DNA from: Lentinula raphanica
Taxonomy: Eukaryota > Basidiomycota > Agaricomycetes > Agaricales > Omphalotaceae
Assembly (NCBI GenBank): GCA_027919835.1
Contig: JANVFP010000011.1
Location: 1,116,001-1,180,000 of the forward strand
Reading direction: 5' to 3'
Length of the DNA stretch: 64,000 nucleotides
Part shown: one piece after another, positions 53,650 to 64,000 of the stretch
How positions within the stretch are numbered: position 1 is the first letter of the stretch
Layout: each line of letters opens with the position of its first letter
Notes under the pieces: model-generated
The model's input: only the letters and a program-made list of their open reading frames with translations
The model's database searches: none
Told to the model about the DNA's origin: nothing
Made by a program: the position numbers and the translations under genes

Positions 53650-55462
53650 ATGGAACCAAGACGTTCAACTCGCGCGGCCTCTGCGAAACCTCCTTCCAAG
53701 CCTGCTCCGAAAGCAGCTCCCAAAAAAGCTACTTCTGAAAAGCCACCTTCCCGTGCTCGTGCCGCTGTCAGCAAGAAAAGAGCGGCGTCCCCAGAAGGAG
53801 ATCCCTCCCCTCCACCAAAAAGGGCTAAAGGTGAAGAGCAGAATATTGCTCCTACCAAGTCAAAGCCCAACTCGAAAGCTACAGGGAAATCTGCGGCCGA
53901 GCACGCTAAACGATCACGTACAACAAAACCAAAACTCGCTCCCGTACCTGAGCAAGAGACACCGGCAGCAGAACCAAAACCATCAAAACCTGCCCATGTC
54001 CAGGTTAAACCATATCTCAATCCTCTTCCCAGTCCTCCCGAGAAAGTTCGCCCCGGCTTGCAGTTGTTCGTTTGGGGCGCAGGGAACTTTGGTCAGTTCG
54101 GATTAGGTCCTGATGCGTTGGATGAATTCGACAAGCCCAAAAAGCACAGCTGGGCTGAAAAGCAGATGCAGGAAGGTGCCTTCGGTGAAGAGGGTGCCGG
54201 ATTGGAAGAAGTTGCAGGAGGTGGTATGCATAGTCTTTTCATTGACGAGAAGGGAACGGTGAGAGATCCTGTTCATCTACTTCTATATCTTGCTCAACGC
54301 TGTGCCCTACAGATATGGTCATGTGGTCTCAATGATGATGCTGCACTGGGACGGGTAACGCAGAACGTTCCTGATCCCAATAAGCCTGGCTCCTTTCTCG
54401 ACATCGATGAGCTCAGTAGCTTCCCACATCCTCTTCAAACCCTAGTGGACGAAGGCTTCCGTGCCGTAAAAATCGCGACTGGGGATAGCATCTGTGCTGC
54501 CGTTAACGATAAGGGTGAACTCAGAGTGTGGGGATCTTTCCGGGTAAGCCTTTCTTACATAGTTGATTTCTCCCACTCAAGTCGACACCACATGCCAGGT
54601 CAACGAAGGTTCGCTTGGTTTCGCAAACGGCCTAAAGCATCAATTCATCCCAGTCTCAATCTTGAACGAGTCTTTGAGTCATCGACCAGGAGATGCTGAG
54701 AAAATCTCTGATATCACCGCTGGTGTCAACCATCTACTCGTCCTTACTACTCATGGCAACATTTACACGTGGGGCGCAGGCGAACAAGCACAACTCGGAC
54801 GAAAGGTTCTCGAGCGTCGAAAGATCCACGGCACAGTGCCCGAGAAGGTCAGCCTAGGCAGCCGTACCCGGAAAGCCAAAGTGATCGGGGCGGGTAGCTT
54901 CCATTCCTTTGCTGTTGATGACAAGGGAGATGTCTGGGGTTGGGGACTTAACTCGATGGGGCAAGTCGGCATCGGTTCTGCATCCGAGGAGGATGCACAA
55001 GTACAACTTCCCACCAAGGTCGAACGTTTGAGCAAAGAGGCTCTCGACGGAGACGTTGTGGTCCAGATATCTGGCGGAGAGCATCATACACTTTTCTTGA
55101 CTCAATCAGGAAAAGTATTTGCTGTCGGGCGGAGTAACGCAGGACAGATCGGTCTTCCGGATGATGACCCAGCGTTTAAAGATCGCGCCGATCCCGACTT
55201 TGTGACAGAACCGGTGCAAGTCAAGTTCCCGGATGATGATGACCCAGTGGTGCACATCTCGGTTGGTACTCACAATAACCTTGCCACCACGAAAGACGGC
55301 GCTCTCTACTGCTGGGGGCAGGGTACACAGGGCGAACTTGGTGTGTCCGACGTCGAGGTCAAAACTCCACGAATGATCGTACGCAGAGAAGGTGGCTCTT
55401 GGGCTGCTATTAAAGTAGCATGTGGTGGGCAACACACGCTCGGACTTTTCAGAAAAAAATAG
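53650..55462 (+). CDS. RCC1: RCC1-type guanine-nucleotide exchange factor for Ran
   Basis: Seven-bladed beta-propeller chromatin protein that loads Ran with GTP in the nucleus (yeast PRP20/SRM1). Exons 53650-54258, 54313-54543 and 54599-55462 give 567 residues. The N-terminal 120 residues are Ala/Lys/Pro-rich and basic, as in fungal RCC1. Repeats follow: QLFVWGAGNFGQFGLGP, EVAGGGMHSLF, IWSCGLNDDAALGR, ELRVWGSFR, NIYTWGAGEQAQLGRK, DVWGWGLNSMGQVGIG, GKVFAVGRSNAGQIGL, ALYCWGQGTQGELG and CGGQHTLGLF. The start at 53650 was chosen because MEPRRSTRA matches the family N-terminus; an earlier in-frame ATG at 53536 exists. Confidence 0.93.
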
Positions 55463-55719
55463 ACATCTTCATCTAGCCAAAGATTCTTCACATATCTTCC
55501 ATCTATTCCATTCATCTTCCAAACCGCATTCTGTACAGGTCTTCCATGAACAAGTATTGTAATTATCCTTATACGCATTTCAACTTTCCATGATAGGATG
55601 CAACTAATAGACTTTTCATTCCGTCCGGTGAAGGTACATGTGTACTTTGTAGTGTGAAGTGAAGTGATATTGGCATAGAACTCAGAGAGAAAATCCGAAT
55701 CCTCGTTTAATATCGTTCA

Positions 55720-57963
55720 TCAGAACATATTCGCCAGTTTGCTTGCAGCTTCCTTGGCGTCAAGCCTCGGCCGGGTGGGCTGAACGCGGAGAGAGCTTGT
55801 CATGTAGTTCGGCTTGGCAAGACCAAGCGGGTCGAGGTCATTCTGAAGGGGGTTTCCATTCATAGCTCGTTTTCCATCGAGAGCGCTAGAAGGCCGCACA
55901 GGCGGTCCACTAACCATTAAGGGATCTCCACCACGACTGAACGTCGAAGCCGTGGGAGAAGGAGGTACCAGGGGCGACGAACTATTAACAAACATAGACT
56001 TCGTCCCATCCACAAATCGCCCACCAAGAGGTGGTCCATCCTCGACCGGAGGCTTAGTGGCAGTGAATCGCTCTGAAGTCGGAGTGGAAGGACCAGCGCC
56101 GGGAGATTGAGCGGGTAACGGCTGCCTCGGGGATGACGGGACTGAGGGTGAGAATTGAGCTTGACGGGAGGCGAAGGAAGAGGTGGTGGATACGGAACCA
56201 CGGCTGACGACAGTTTGCTGAGACGGCGAAGGGGATATTGATGGCTGTGATGGAGAACCCGAGGGAACTGAAGACAGCGGATCGCTTGTACCAGGAGGTG
56301 GGGCAGGCACTGATTTTATTTGTGGTGATTGCGTCCTAGGGGGAGTGGCCTCTCGACGATAATCGTTCGGCATTGGTGTTGGTGCAGGAGGAGGAAGAGG
56401 GCGTATGGGTTCCTCAAGAGGTAATATGACTGTCGGTTTCGGGACCGTGGACGAAGGAGCAACCTTGTTAGCTGCATTGGCGACATCGGATCTAAGAGCC
56501 TCTAATTCGCGAAGCAATTGTCTTTCGTACATGATGGATGAGCGAGCATGTTCTATGAGAGCAGCGGTCACATCGTCATTAACATGTCCGTTGTGGGTTT
56601 CGAGAGCACGATGCAGGTTTTGTGATATCCCTTCGGCCCTCTTGGCGAGAACCTCTTCATACTTGCTTGCCTAGTACAGATCTTTTAGTCAGAAGACGAT
56701 ATAGCCAGGAGACCGATAACGTACTTCCTTGATTTCCTCCAGTGCCTCGTCCACTCGCTCGGCTCGGATGTTAGAACTGGCCTTGAGACGCTCGATCTGT
56801 CTCCTTTTGGAGATTGTAGTCTTCACAGCAGCTTGATACTCTTCTAGCACACCCGTTCTCATCTGTAGAGTCTCTTTCGCGGATCGTGCATTCAGCCCTT
56901 GATAGCCTAAGGAGTCTCCAATGATCACACACTCGCTGATAGCCTGTGCTTGGTCAAGATCGGCGAGACTGTGCCAAGTTCTACCAATCTTCCTGAATGC
57001 GTTTCCTAAAGGTGGGTGTGCTTCAGTCGTAGCGACATTGAGGAGTTTATTTCCCATATCAGTATGAGCAGAAGCAAGAGCTGTTTATTGAATGTTCAGC
57101 GTCGGACACTTCTCTATAGTTCAATGCCTTACCTTTCCTTGTCATCGCAAGTTTGTCCACCGCTTTAGCAGTGTCAAAGAACTGCCCTTCCAATTTCGTC
57201 AACTCAAATCGTGCTCGTTGCAGCTCTTCATCCTCGTCTGGAACACCTCGACGCATCAGTCCGAATCCGGAGGAGGTCTTGCGCCGAGGACGCGGTGTAG
57301 GCTGATATCCAAAATCACTTTCGATGAAAGAACGCAAGTCCTCGTCGTGTATCATGATTGGGTCCTCGCAAACCCTCGTGAACCATCGCTGTAGCATAAT
57401 TCTGACCAGTCGATCGTCTTCCTCGTCAGTCGGAGCTGAAGTTTGTGCTAGCGGAAGAGCAGGAATGATGGTCTGAGGGTTACTGTGTATGATGGCTTCG
57501 TAGAATGCTTGAAATTCAATGTATGAGCGGGATACATTTCGGTATGTGGTGCCGGTGAAATTGGACAAATTCGTCTGCAGCAAAATGTCAACAGCTAATC
57601 GTATGCAGAAAATATAGAGGTGACCTGTGCATCTAGTTTGATGAGGGTATCCCGCCTATTCCTATCAATCGCTGTGATTTTCACTCGCAGATATGGTTCA
57701 GGCTTTTCGAAGGTGTTTCCACTGGATCCAACCGTATCTCGAGGGGAAATTAAACCTGACTCTGGCTGCCCATATATTTGTGGTTCCTTTCCATACAGTC
57801 CTGGTGCGGGGCCTTTTTCTGGAGTTGACGGAGGGCCAGGTGTAGAAGCTCGTCGGAGATTGGGTATAGGAGAATTCGGTGGATGAGGTACAGTGGGCCA
57901 TGAAGGTTCGACATCATCAGTACCGCCCCAGGTTGCATTATTCGAGCTAAGAGGGTCGAACAT
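55720..57963 (-). CDS. VPS17: VPS17-like sorting nexin (PX plus BAR domain)
   Basis: Partner of VPS5 in the membrane-deforming part of retromer on endosomes. It starts MFDPLSSNNATWGGTDDVEP at 57963. The PX domain covers EPYLRVKITAIDRNRRDTLI, then YIEFQAFYEAI and RWFTRVCEDP. The BAR-like helical region includes FRKIGRTWHSLADLDQAQ, QMRTGVLEEYQAAVKT, KRRQIERLKASSNI and SIMYERQLLRELEAL. A long Pro/Ser-rich C-terminal tail ends AKEAASKLANMF. Four exons. The PX motif for PI3P is less canonical than in SNX3, as usual for VPS17. No defect was seen. Confidence 0.85.
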
Positions 57964-58319
57964 AATTATTATGCCACGTATAGAATGTCCAGGATAGAGC
58001 CTGAGCTGCGAGAACGATGGTCACAGTCAAGAGAAAGGTCAAGTATGCAGATTACATAATATGCGCTTGAAAATTGGCGCCCTTGCGAAAAGCAAGTTGA
58101 CCAACTTCTTTACACACTGCAGCGACGCGTGAAGAATATTGATTTTTTCGTATTTTCACCATCAATGATCAACACATACAAGACTCAGATGAGGATCAAA
58201 GAATCTATAAATCGAACGTGGTACGAGCTTGCTTCACTCGGACGATCGTGGTCATGAACTAGATCATCAGCTAGGGACTTGAAGGAAAGACAGAAGATAT
58301 GCGACCATGTACTAAGACT
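57964..58319. other. Intergenic, VPS17 promoter
   Basis: 356 bp, no gene seen. Confidence 0.4.
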
Positions 58320-59082
58320 TTACAACCGATGGATACCGTCTGCCATTGCCATGCGTCCGGACTCATGAGAAACATAAAGACCCCATACATCTCCACTCTT
58401 CGAGTGATAATACCAAAGAATACACGGGCAACGTACCGGTTCCTCTCCTGGCTTCACAGGTGCATCAAACTCCGAGCTGACCTGTGCACCATAGATCTTG
58501 AGTTTGGCATCGACCCTCCTAAGCTCCCCCTTCTGACTATCCTCTTTGAATACTCCCCGCGATACTTCGCTCAGGAGCTTTTCGGCAGCTTCACCGCCCA
58601 GCATGAGTTCGCCCGTGATAGGTGAGCCCCCTACAACGATGATCTTGTAATGTACCGGGCTATTCACCCTCGCTGTATCGGCGACGAAGCGGACGGAAGG
58701 AATCAGTGTGGCATGGAGTCGTTGAGCTTCCTTCATAAAAGTGCTATATTCTGGTGTTTGTCTGATGTCTTTGTCGATCTTGTTCCCAGACAGTGACTCC
58801 ACCACGAAGGCAGCGACTCTATGAGCGGCATTGAAGGCAACGGTCCCAATGACCACAAAGGCGTCGACGACTCGATTACTGCGAGGTTCGACTGTCGCAT
58901 TTCTGAATACTAGAGGTTCAACGGCAATTGTGGCATTATTACTACCTGGCAGTTGCGGGTTCTACAGCAAATTTGCTTTAGTAGACATATCACTGACGGA
59001 AAAGCAGAATCTTCACTTCGTTCGTTATGGGAACTGCATACGTAGCAGAGATGAAAGCCAAGAACAGGTAAACAATCTTCAT
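58320..59082 (-). CDS. Secreted or vacuolar protein of unknown function
   Basis: Two exons. Exon 1 (ending at GAA|gtgaag) encodes MKIVYLFLAFISATYAVPIT, a clear signal peptide. It splices in phase 0 to NPQLPGSNNATIAVEPLV. The rest is a single open frame with several possible N-glycosylation sites (NNAT, FRNAT) and no transmembrane segment or domain I recognise. Notable stretches are VVGGSPITGELMLGGEAAEK and CPCILWYYHSKSGDVWGLYV. The last part could hide a small intron beginning gtacgt at about 58435, which would remove CPC. Not tied functionally to its neighbours. Confidence 0.6.
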
Positions 59083-60432
59083 GTTGCCTATGGAGGGACA
59101 GTGAAAGATCTGGAGAAAGAATTGGCTTCAGTTGCGGTACCTGTTTACAGCAATTCGCAGGATTCACTTACATCGGAATTCGATGGATGAACAACAAGAA
59201 ACTTATGGTGCTCGGAGAAAGAAGGATGATTGGGTTGAAAACTTGAATAGGGAGAACAAATCGGATCGACCAGAAGCTGAAAGCACTTTTCAAACGTGCC
59301 AGAAATTTGAAGAGTGTAAGCGGGAGGACTGAACCAGCAGTACTGAGGGAAAAGAAACGGAGGTGAAGAAATCAGGCTCTTTTATATATGCTCATGGAGC
59401 GGATCGCTGGCGAACACAGCTACCGTGACAAACCTGAGCCTATCGTCCATTGATCTGTTAGCCACTGGATGTGAGTTGATGTTCATTAACCAATTCGCCT
59501 TCAATCGGATAATAATATACCGCATCGATATCAATAGGCCTGTGTACGCGTCGGGTTCCAAAACCCTCACTGGAATCAGCTGGAAACCTGGACGCTTGCA
59601 TCTATCTCAAGAAAAGGAGAGCTAAAAACTTCACGATCGACAGGCAATAATTTCGATACGAAGCGAGCATGATCCACGGATCCAAGAGCAAGCATTGTGA
59701 GAAGACCACCCAAGGTAGAGAGGAAGCCTCAGCCTTCAGGAGTTGCTGCAGCCGATGGGCAGATGTCTGGTTGATGTATATAGCTTGCTACCACTGCCAG
59801 AAGCGAAAGAGAGGGAGTTTTAACCTGTTATGACCTGCTTTAAGGGATAAAGAAGGAAAGGTGTGGATTCTGGAACAACGGGTCCGGAAATGGGGAGTTG
59901 CACGGGATGGCCAACTCTTCACTCTCTTCGCTCGCAATCAGGAATTATCTGACTGGTGAGGTACACACAAGCTGATGTAGGCTGATGTCTGCTGATGTCT
60001 GCTGATGTCCTCCGATCCTCAGCATCGTTCGCGTACGAGGTCTCCAATTCTCCAATTCTACGATAAAGGGACCGATGATTAGTAGGATGATAACAGGCAA
60101 AGCGTCTTTGATTATAGTATGTACTTGTGCAGAACAGGTGTGCTTCAATGACGGTCCAAAACTTCAAACAAGTACTAGCGGTAGCGGTAGTAAGTATAGG
60201 AGAAACAACTGTCACAACAAACCAAGTGTTCATGTATTGCGAAACAAATCAAAAATCCACATGTGTCCAGGTCAGGTCCCAGGAAGCCTAATGATGATAT
60301 CCGTAGTGGAGAGCGTAGAGTATGGTATCCGTTTGAGCGAGTGAGACGAGGAATGAGCGAAATATAGTTTGAGTACAAGGAATGGATGTTGGTATCTTCA
60401 GTTGAGTACACAGTTTGGAAGCTGGATCCTCT
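59083..60432. other. Intergenic with a small tandem repeat
   Basis: 1.35 kb with no supported gene. At about 59969-60009 there is a tandem array of GCTGATGTCT-like units (four copies). Short frames in both directions lack recognisable domains. Confidence 0.45.
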
Positions 60433-62218
60433 TCAATGTACGACTGTGTTGCCCTCAAAATGAGCGAATTGATGAGTAAACAATTGACAGGTCACGTACT
60501 TGGAATGGAATAGACCCCACCAGCCTTCGACACCACCAAACTGGGCATCTTTCCAAGGCTCGTCTTTTCGGGAAGAAAGTCAGAAGACGACAACACCCCA
60601 AAATATGACAAAACATACCTTTGAACTAGAATTTCGCGTGTGAGATTGAATTAAGGATAATATCAGCATGCTCAACGAAACGCATACCTCGAAGAAAAAG
60701 TAACCCGTCCCATTCTGGTTGGCTTGGCAAACAAATGTGTCGAGGAAGACCTGCAGATTGGCTTCTGATGCGTCCGAGGCACCGTTGTTGGCATTTCCAG
60801 CGTCAGAAGAGAACTGTGGAACGGCGGATCAGAGGGCAAGATAGTGAAGAGACACCATAACGTACCGTAGGCCAGCCAGTTTCAGCGATGTACATTTTGG
60901 GCTACATATTCGAGATAGTCAGTCTCTTTCACGCATATTAGAATCGAACATAGACGAACCTTGTTTGATAACTGAGCAGCGGGTTGAACATTGGTCTCCT
61001 CAAAAAACTCTGCAGTCCATGCAGCGGCAGTCTGTACCGTCACATTCGCGAACCAAGGGTGGACATTAGCCATCTAAAGTCCGATTAGCTTTGCAACAGT
61101 CGTACATCATGGGGTGCATAGCACTTACACCATAGTCCACGGCTTCCAAGACCTTTGTGTTAAAATAGCTACCTGCGTCAGAGTTGCCGACAGGAAGCGT
61201 TTTCGGCAAGTTCATTTCCGACAGTGTTGAGCGAGTGTCGTTGATGTCTGCAATGAGAATAGCTGCTCCTGTGTCGCCGACAGCGCTATTTGGGTCTGTT
61301 GCTTGGTTGTCATTTAGGTAGCTTTCGACGTAGTCGTTTGATAAGCAATGAAAGACGAGCAGATCACAAAATCTTACTTACTTGAGCATAAACTCATTTC
61401 CGACAGTGACACCAGCTATGTGATCCGTGCCATATGTCTGTCATACGAATATTAAGAGGCGATACTAAGGTTCGGAAAGGAGGCAACGTGCCTGGATAGC
61501 AGCCTTGATTTCGTCGCGTTGTCTTGTGTAGGCAGTCGAGTCATCAGGAGTAGGGTAGTTTGCGAGGTAGACTTGCATGTCGACTTTGGTTTGTTTGATG
61601 GCCTCAAGCTACCGGGATTTTCTATCAGAATCGAGGTAGAAGAGAGCATGAACGTACTACAAGGGCAGACTGGTTACAATCAGCGCCGTAGAGTCGGATA
61701 GTCTTTGTGAGCTGGGACATAACCTACGAAGGAGCAATAGTATCAAATCAAGATTGAGAACAGGAAGGTATGGGCTAGTCAAGAACGAACTTGTATGTCC
61801 TTGATCACATCGTCCAAAGAGTTGGTACAGTTAGGAAGCTGAGAGCCAGCAGGTGTATATGCGAGAGCATAGAAGGACTGATGAAGATTAGGGTCTTTTT
61901 CGAATGTGCTGGGGTCATTAGGATTTGTCTGAACAGGGTCACCATTGCTGGACGAATTGGAAGTCGCTCCATTGGTCGCGTCGGAGGAAGTACTGCTCGA
62001 GTTCTTTGAGTTATTCTTCGAAACGCCGACACCAACACCAACACCGATGGCAATGAGTCCCAATACACCAATGACGGAACCTATGATCTGCGAAAACAAA
62101 CTCGTTGAGTCTTTCTTTTCAAAGCAAGAATTTGGTCGCATACAATCCATTTTGACCGTTGAGAGCGAGTTTGGGTTTTCTCGGTGAGGCCGCCACCAAC
62201 TTGGTCGTAGGAAGACAT
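60433..62218 (-). CDS. GH17 beta-1,3-glucanase/glucanosyltransferase with N-terminal membrane anchor
   Basis: Cell-wall beta-1,3-glucan-acting enzyme. It starts MSSYDQVGGGLTEKTQTRSQ. Across the first intron comes IIGSVIGVLGLIAIGVGVGV, a single membrane segment, so it is a type II membrane protein with the catalytic domain outside. A Ser/Asn-rich linker follows. The GH17 domain has FYALAYTPAGSQLPNC, TIRLYGADCNQ, HIAGVTVGNEF (acid/base Glu), MANVHPWFANVTVQTAAAWT and, across short introns, the nucleophile Glu in YIAETGWP. About ten exons, the last ending KGNTVVH with TGA at 60433-60435. An alternative start further upstream (62420) is not supported. Confidence 0.83.
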
Positions 62219-62650
62219 GGTAGGTATTGGAGGGTATTGGGGAGAGGTGAAGTTGGGAAGGTGGGAACAGAAAACTGAACTTTGAGCGCCACTTTGTTTT
62301 GACGGGATGCCAAGTCCGATCTATATACAAACCAAAACCATAGGCTTCACGGAAAACTGGAGAAGCCTGTTTCGTATAATGACTTGTGAGAAGCTGCAGC
62401 TTCAGCTTGTCGGAGTCCATGGTGGTTCAGAAAAGACTTAAATAACGCATTATTATTCACGCGACGCGACGCGACCTTCCGCAGTCAGTTTCCGAAGGTC
62501 GGCGTGAGCGCTTGCTTCAAGGATTTATTAGCAGTGGCTACCTGCAATGCTATCCTCTCATAGCGCATCTGGAAAGATATTATACAAGGCCTCCGAGTTG
62601 TTCAAGAAAGAGATACAAGATGTATGTACATATAAACGATAGAAAAGACA
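62219..62650. other. Intergenic between GH17 and RIB1
   Basis: 432 bp. A GCGACGCGACGCGACC stretch lies at about 62460-62475. No gene. Confidence 0.4.
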
Positions 62651-63970
62651 TTATTGCTCTGGATTGTCTAACCAGAGCGGCAATATATGTCCCATTTTCA
62701 GCACTTTGGTACGAAGATACTTGTCCAAGTCCTCTCCGTGGACGGCTCCACCTCCTATCAAGGTCGCACCTGCTACGCGAGCATCGTCTACTTGCAATGA
62801 AGCAGCATGGTCCACAAGGTGCGGGTTTCGCGACTTCCAGCTCCTCGGAATCATCGGCACTCGTTCGACAACTCGAATTCCTTCCTTCTCCAATGCCTCA
62901 ACTTTATCCGGGTTGTTTGTCAAAACCCTGACACTCTCTCCCGCACCATCTGGATTCCCAAGACCTAGATCCCGTAGAATAGCACAAGCTATCTCGTAAC
63001 CGCGTTCATCAGCCTGGTGTCCTAGCATAAGGTTAGCTGTGACAGTATCATGTCCTAGATCCTGTAGATTATATGCCCTGATCTTGGACAAGAGTCCAAT
63101 TCCGCGTCCTTCCTGTCGAAGATATACGACTGCCCCGCGACCCGCTATCGTTTTCGATGGCGAGGAGACAGACTGCGAAGGAATAGTTATTGGTTGTGAG
63201 ATCAGCCGTATCGCCTCATCTAATTGCTCGCCACAATCACACCTCATACTCCCAACAGTCTCACCAGTGAAGCATTCAGAGTGGATGCGAATCAGCGGCG
63301 ACGGGATCGCATCACTCAACCCTGTCACCTGCTGAGCGGGATGGGAATGGTCCCGTGGTACTGTTAGTGCAGATGCAAGGCCTTCCGGAGCTTGTGATGA
63401 AACCCGCGAAGTCGGAGAGAGTCTGCCGACATAGGCACCCCGTGTTATGCGGTCCATTTCGGTTTCGTCTGCACTCCAGACAGCGTCGAGAGTCCGGGAA
63501 CGAATGTGAGGTGGAGCATCTGGAGCGGGAGGACCAGAGAATTGAGCAGGGTCGACAACTATAGCCATATGTTCTTTACTGTCTCTATTATTGTGATAGA
63601 TGTGGAGAAATACAGGTCCGTGGGGCGTCGGGATTCTCGTACGAGCCATGCATTTAACTTCTAGTGGGGCCAAAGACTGATGAACAGATCGCGTGCTTTC
63701 CGGTTGAGTGGTAGGTGGATTCCGGAGCCTCTCATCAGCTACCTGAGCGAGGGAAGAGCGCCGCTTTTTTTGGTGAGACGTGGGTAGATTTTCAGCGGGA
63801 GACAGAGGAGACGCATTCTCCTTCCCACCTTGCGTATCGTCAAGTCCCAGGCGCTGCCTGCGAGGAGCTTGTCTGCTCACGTATGCCAACCGTTTTCGCT
63901 CTGTCCTCGTCGAAGCATCGTCACCAGTAAACTTGGTCCAATCCCATGATCCTTCTGATTGGGGCAACAT
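62651..63970 (-). CDS. RIB1: GTP cyclohydrolase II (riboflavin biosynthesis)
   Basis: Opens GTP in the first step of riboflavin synthesis, cytosolic. Single exon of 439 residues, the only intron-free long gene in the window. The catalytic domain has IRIHSECFTGETVGSMRCDC (zinc cysteines plus the following GEQL), VVYLRQEGRGIGLLSKIRAY, LGHDTVTANLMLGHQADERG and VRVLTNNPDKVEALEKEGI. The N-terminal 150 residues are the fungal extension, rich in Arg/Pro/Ser. The C-terminus continues for about 50 residues beyond the core and ends LWLDNPEQ. The start at 63970, MLPQSEGSWDWTKF, is close to the window edge. Confidence 0.95.
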   Translation of the reverse strand: MLPQSEGSWDWTKFTGDDASTRTERKRLAYVSRQAPRRQRLGLDDTQGGKENASPLSPAENLPTSHQKKRRSSLAQVADERLRNPPTTQPESTRSVHQSLAPLEVKCMARTRIPTPHGPVFLHIYHNNRDSKEHMAIVVDPAQFSGPPAPDAPPHIRSRTLDAVWSADETEMDRITRGAYVGRLSPTSRVSSQAPEGLASALTVPRDHSHPAQQVTGLSDAIPSPLIRIHSECFTGETVGSMRCDCGEQLDEAIRLISQPITIPSQSVSSPSKTIAGRGAVVYLRQEGRGIGLLSKIRAYNLQDLGHDTVTANLMLGHQADERGYEIACAILRDLGLGNPDGAGESVRVLTNNPDKVEALEKEGIRVVERVPMIPRSWKSRNPHLVDHAASLQVDDARVAGATLIGGGAVHGEDLDKYLRTKVLKMGHILPLWLDNPEQ

Positions 63971-64000
63971 GACACCAGGAAAGAAGTCATGTTGATAGTG

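Overview
The window looks like a gene-dense chromosome arm of an Agaricomycete (mushroom-forming basidiomycete). Most genes are broken by 48-70 nt GT-AG introns. The left edge carries the C-terminal exons of a basidiomycete-type laccase. Conserved eukaryotic genes include MAK16, PEX14, GBE1, ALG5, VPS60, RCC1, VPS17 and RIB1. No bacterial features, tRNA, rRNA or CRISPR were seen.

Left part (1-24.5 kb): laccase 3' end; a broken DUF2828 gene; a five-exon OTT_1508-like deaminase; a divergent pair of small heat-shock protein genes with heat-shock elements between them; MAK16; a short-chain dehydrogenase with an apparent frameshift; a secreted M24 peptidase; an HNH-like protein; PEX14; glycogen branching enzyme; ALG5; a secreted beta-propeller lactonase; and FAD monooxygenase copy A.

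Middle (25,350-40,473): one very large DNA transposon of about 15.1 kb. It has terminal inverted repeats of about 230 bp and a perfect 6-bp target-site duplication. It carries an integrase-type DDE transposase, a divergently transcribed BTB-like gene, a TET/JBP-type 2-oxoglutarate dioxygenase gene, and a basic/acidic protein of unknown function. Nested inside are a 3-kb near-perfect palindrome, two related short inverted-repeat elements, a palindromic block with telomere-like repeats, and a ubiquitin gene fragment. One short inverted-repeat element sits between usable splice sites in the dioxygenase gene. This cargo combination is the most interesting thing in the window.

Right part (40.5-64 kb): a simple-repeat tract; serine O-acetyltransferase (cysA/cys2 type); an eqolisin protease fragment; monooxygenase copy B; a remnant of a second serine O-acetyltransferase; an intact eqolisin; VPS60; an aldehyde dehydrogenase; RCC1; VPS17; a secreted unknown protein; a membrane-anchored GH17 glucanase; and RIB1. 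The order cysA, eqolisin(broken), monooxygenase, cysA(broken), eqolisin implies a segmental duplication with reciprocal loss.

Gene models were assembled by eye from reading frames plus splice signals. Exon borders are stated where frames were checked.
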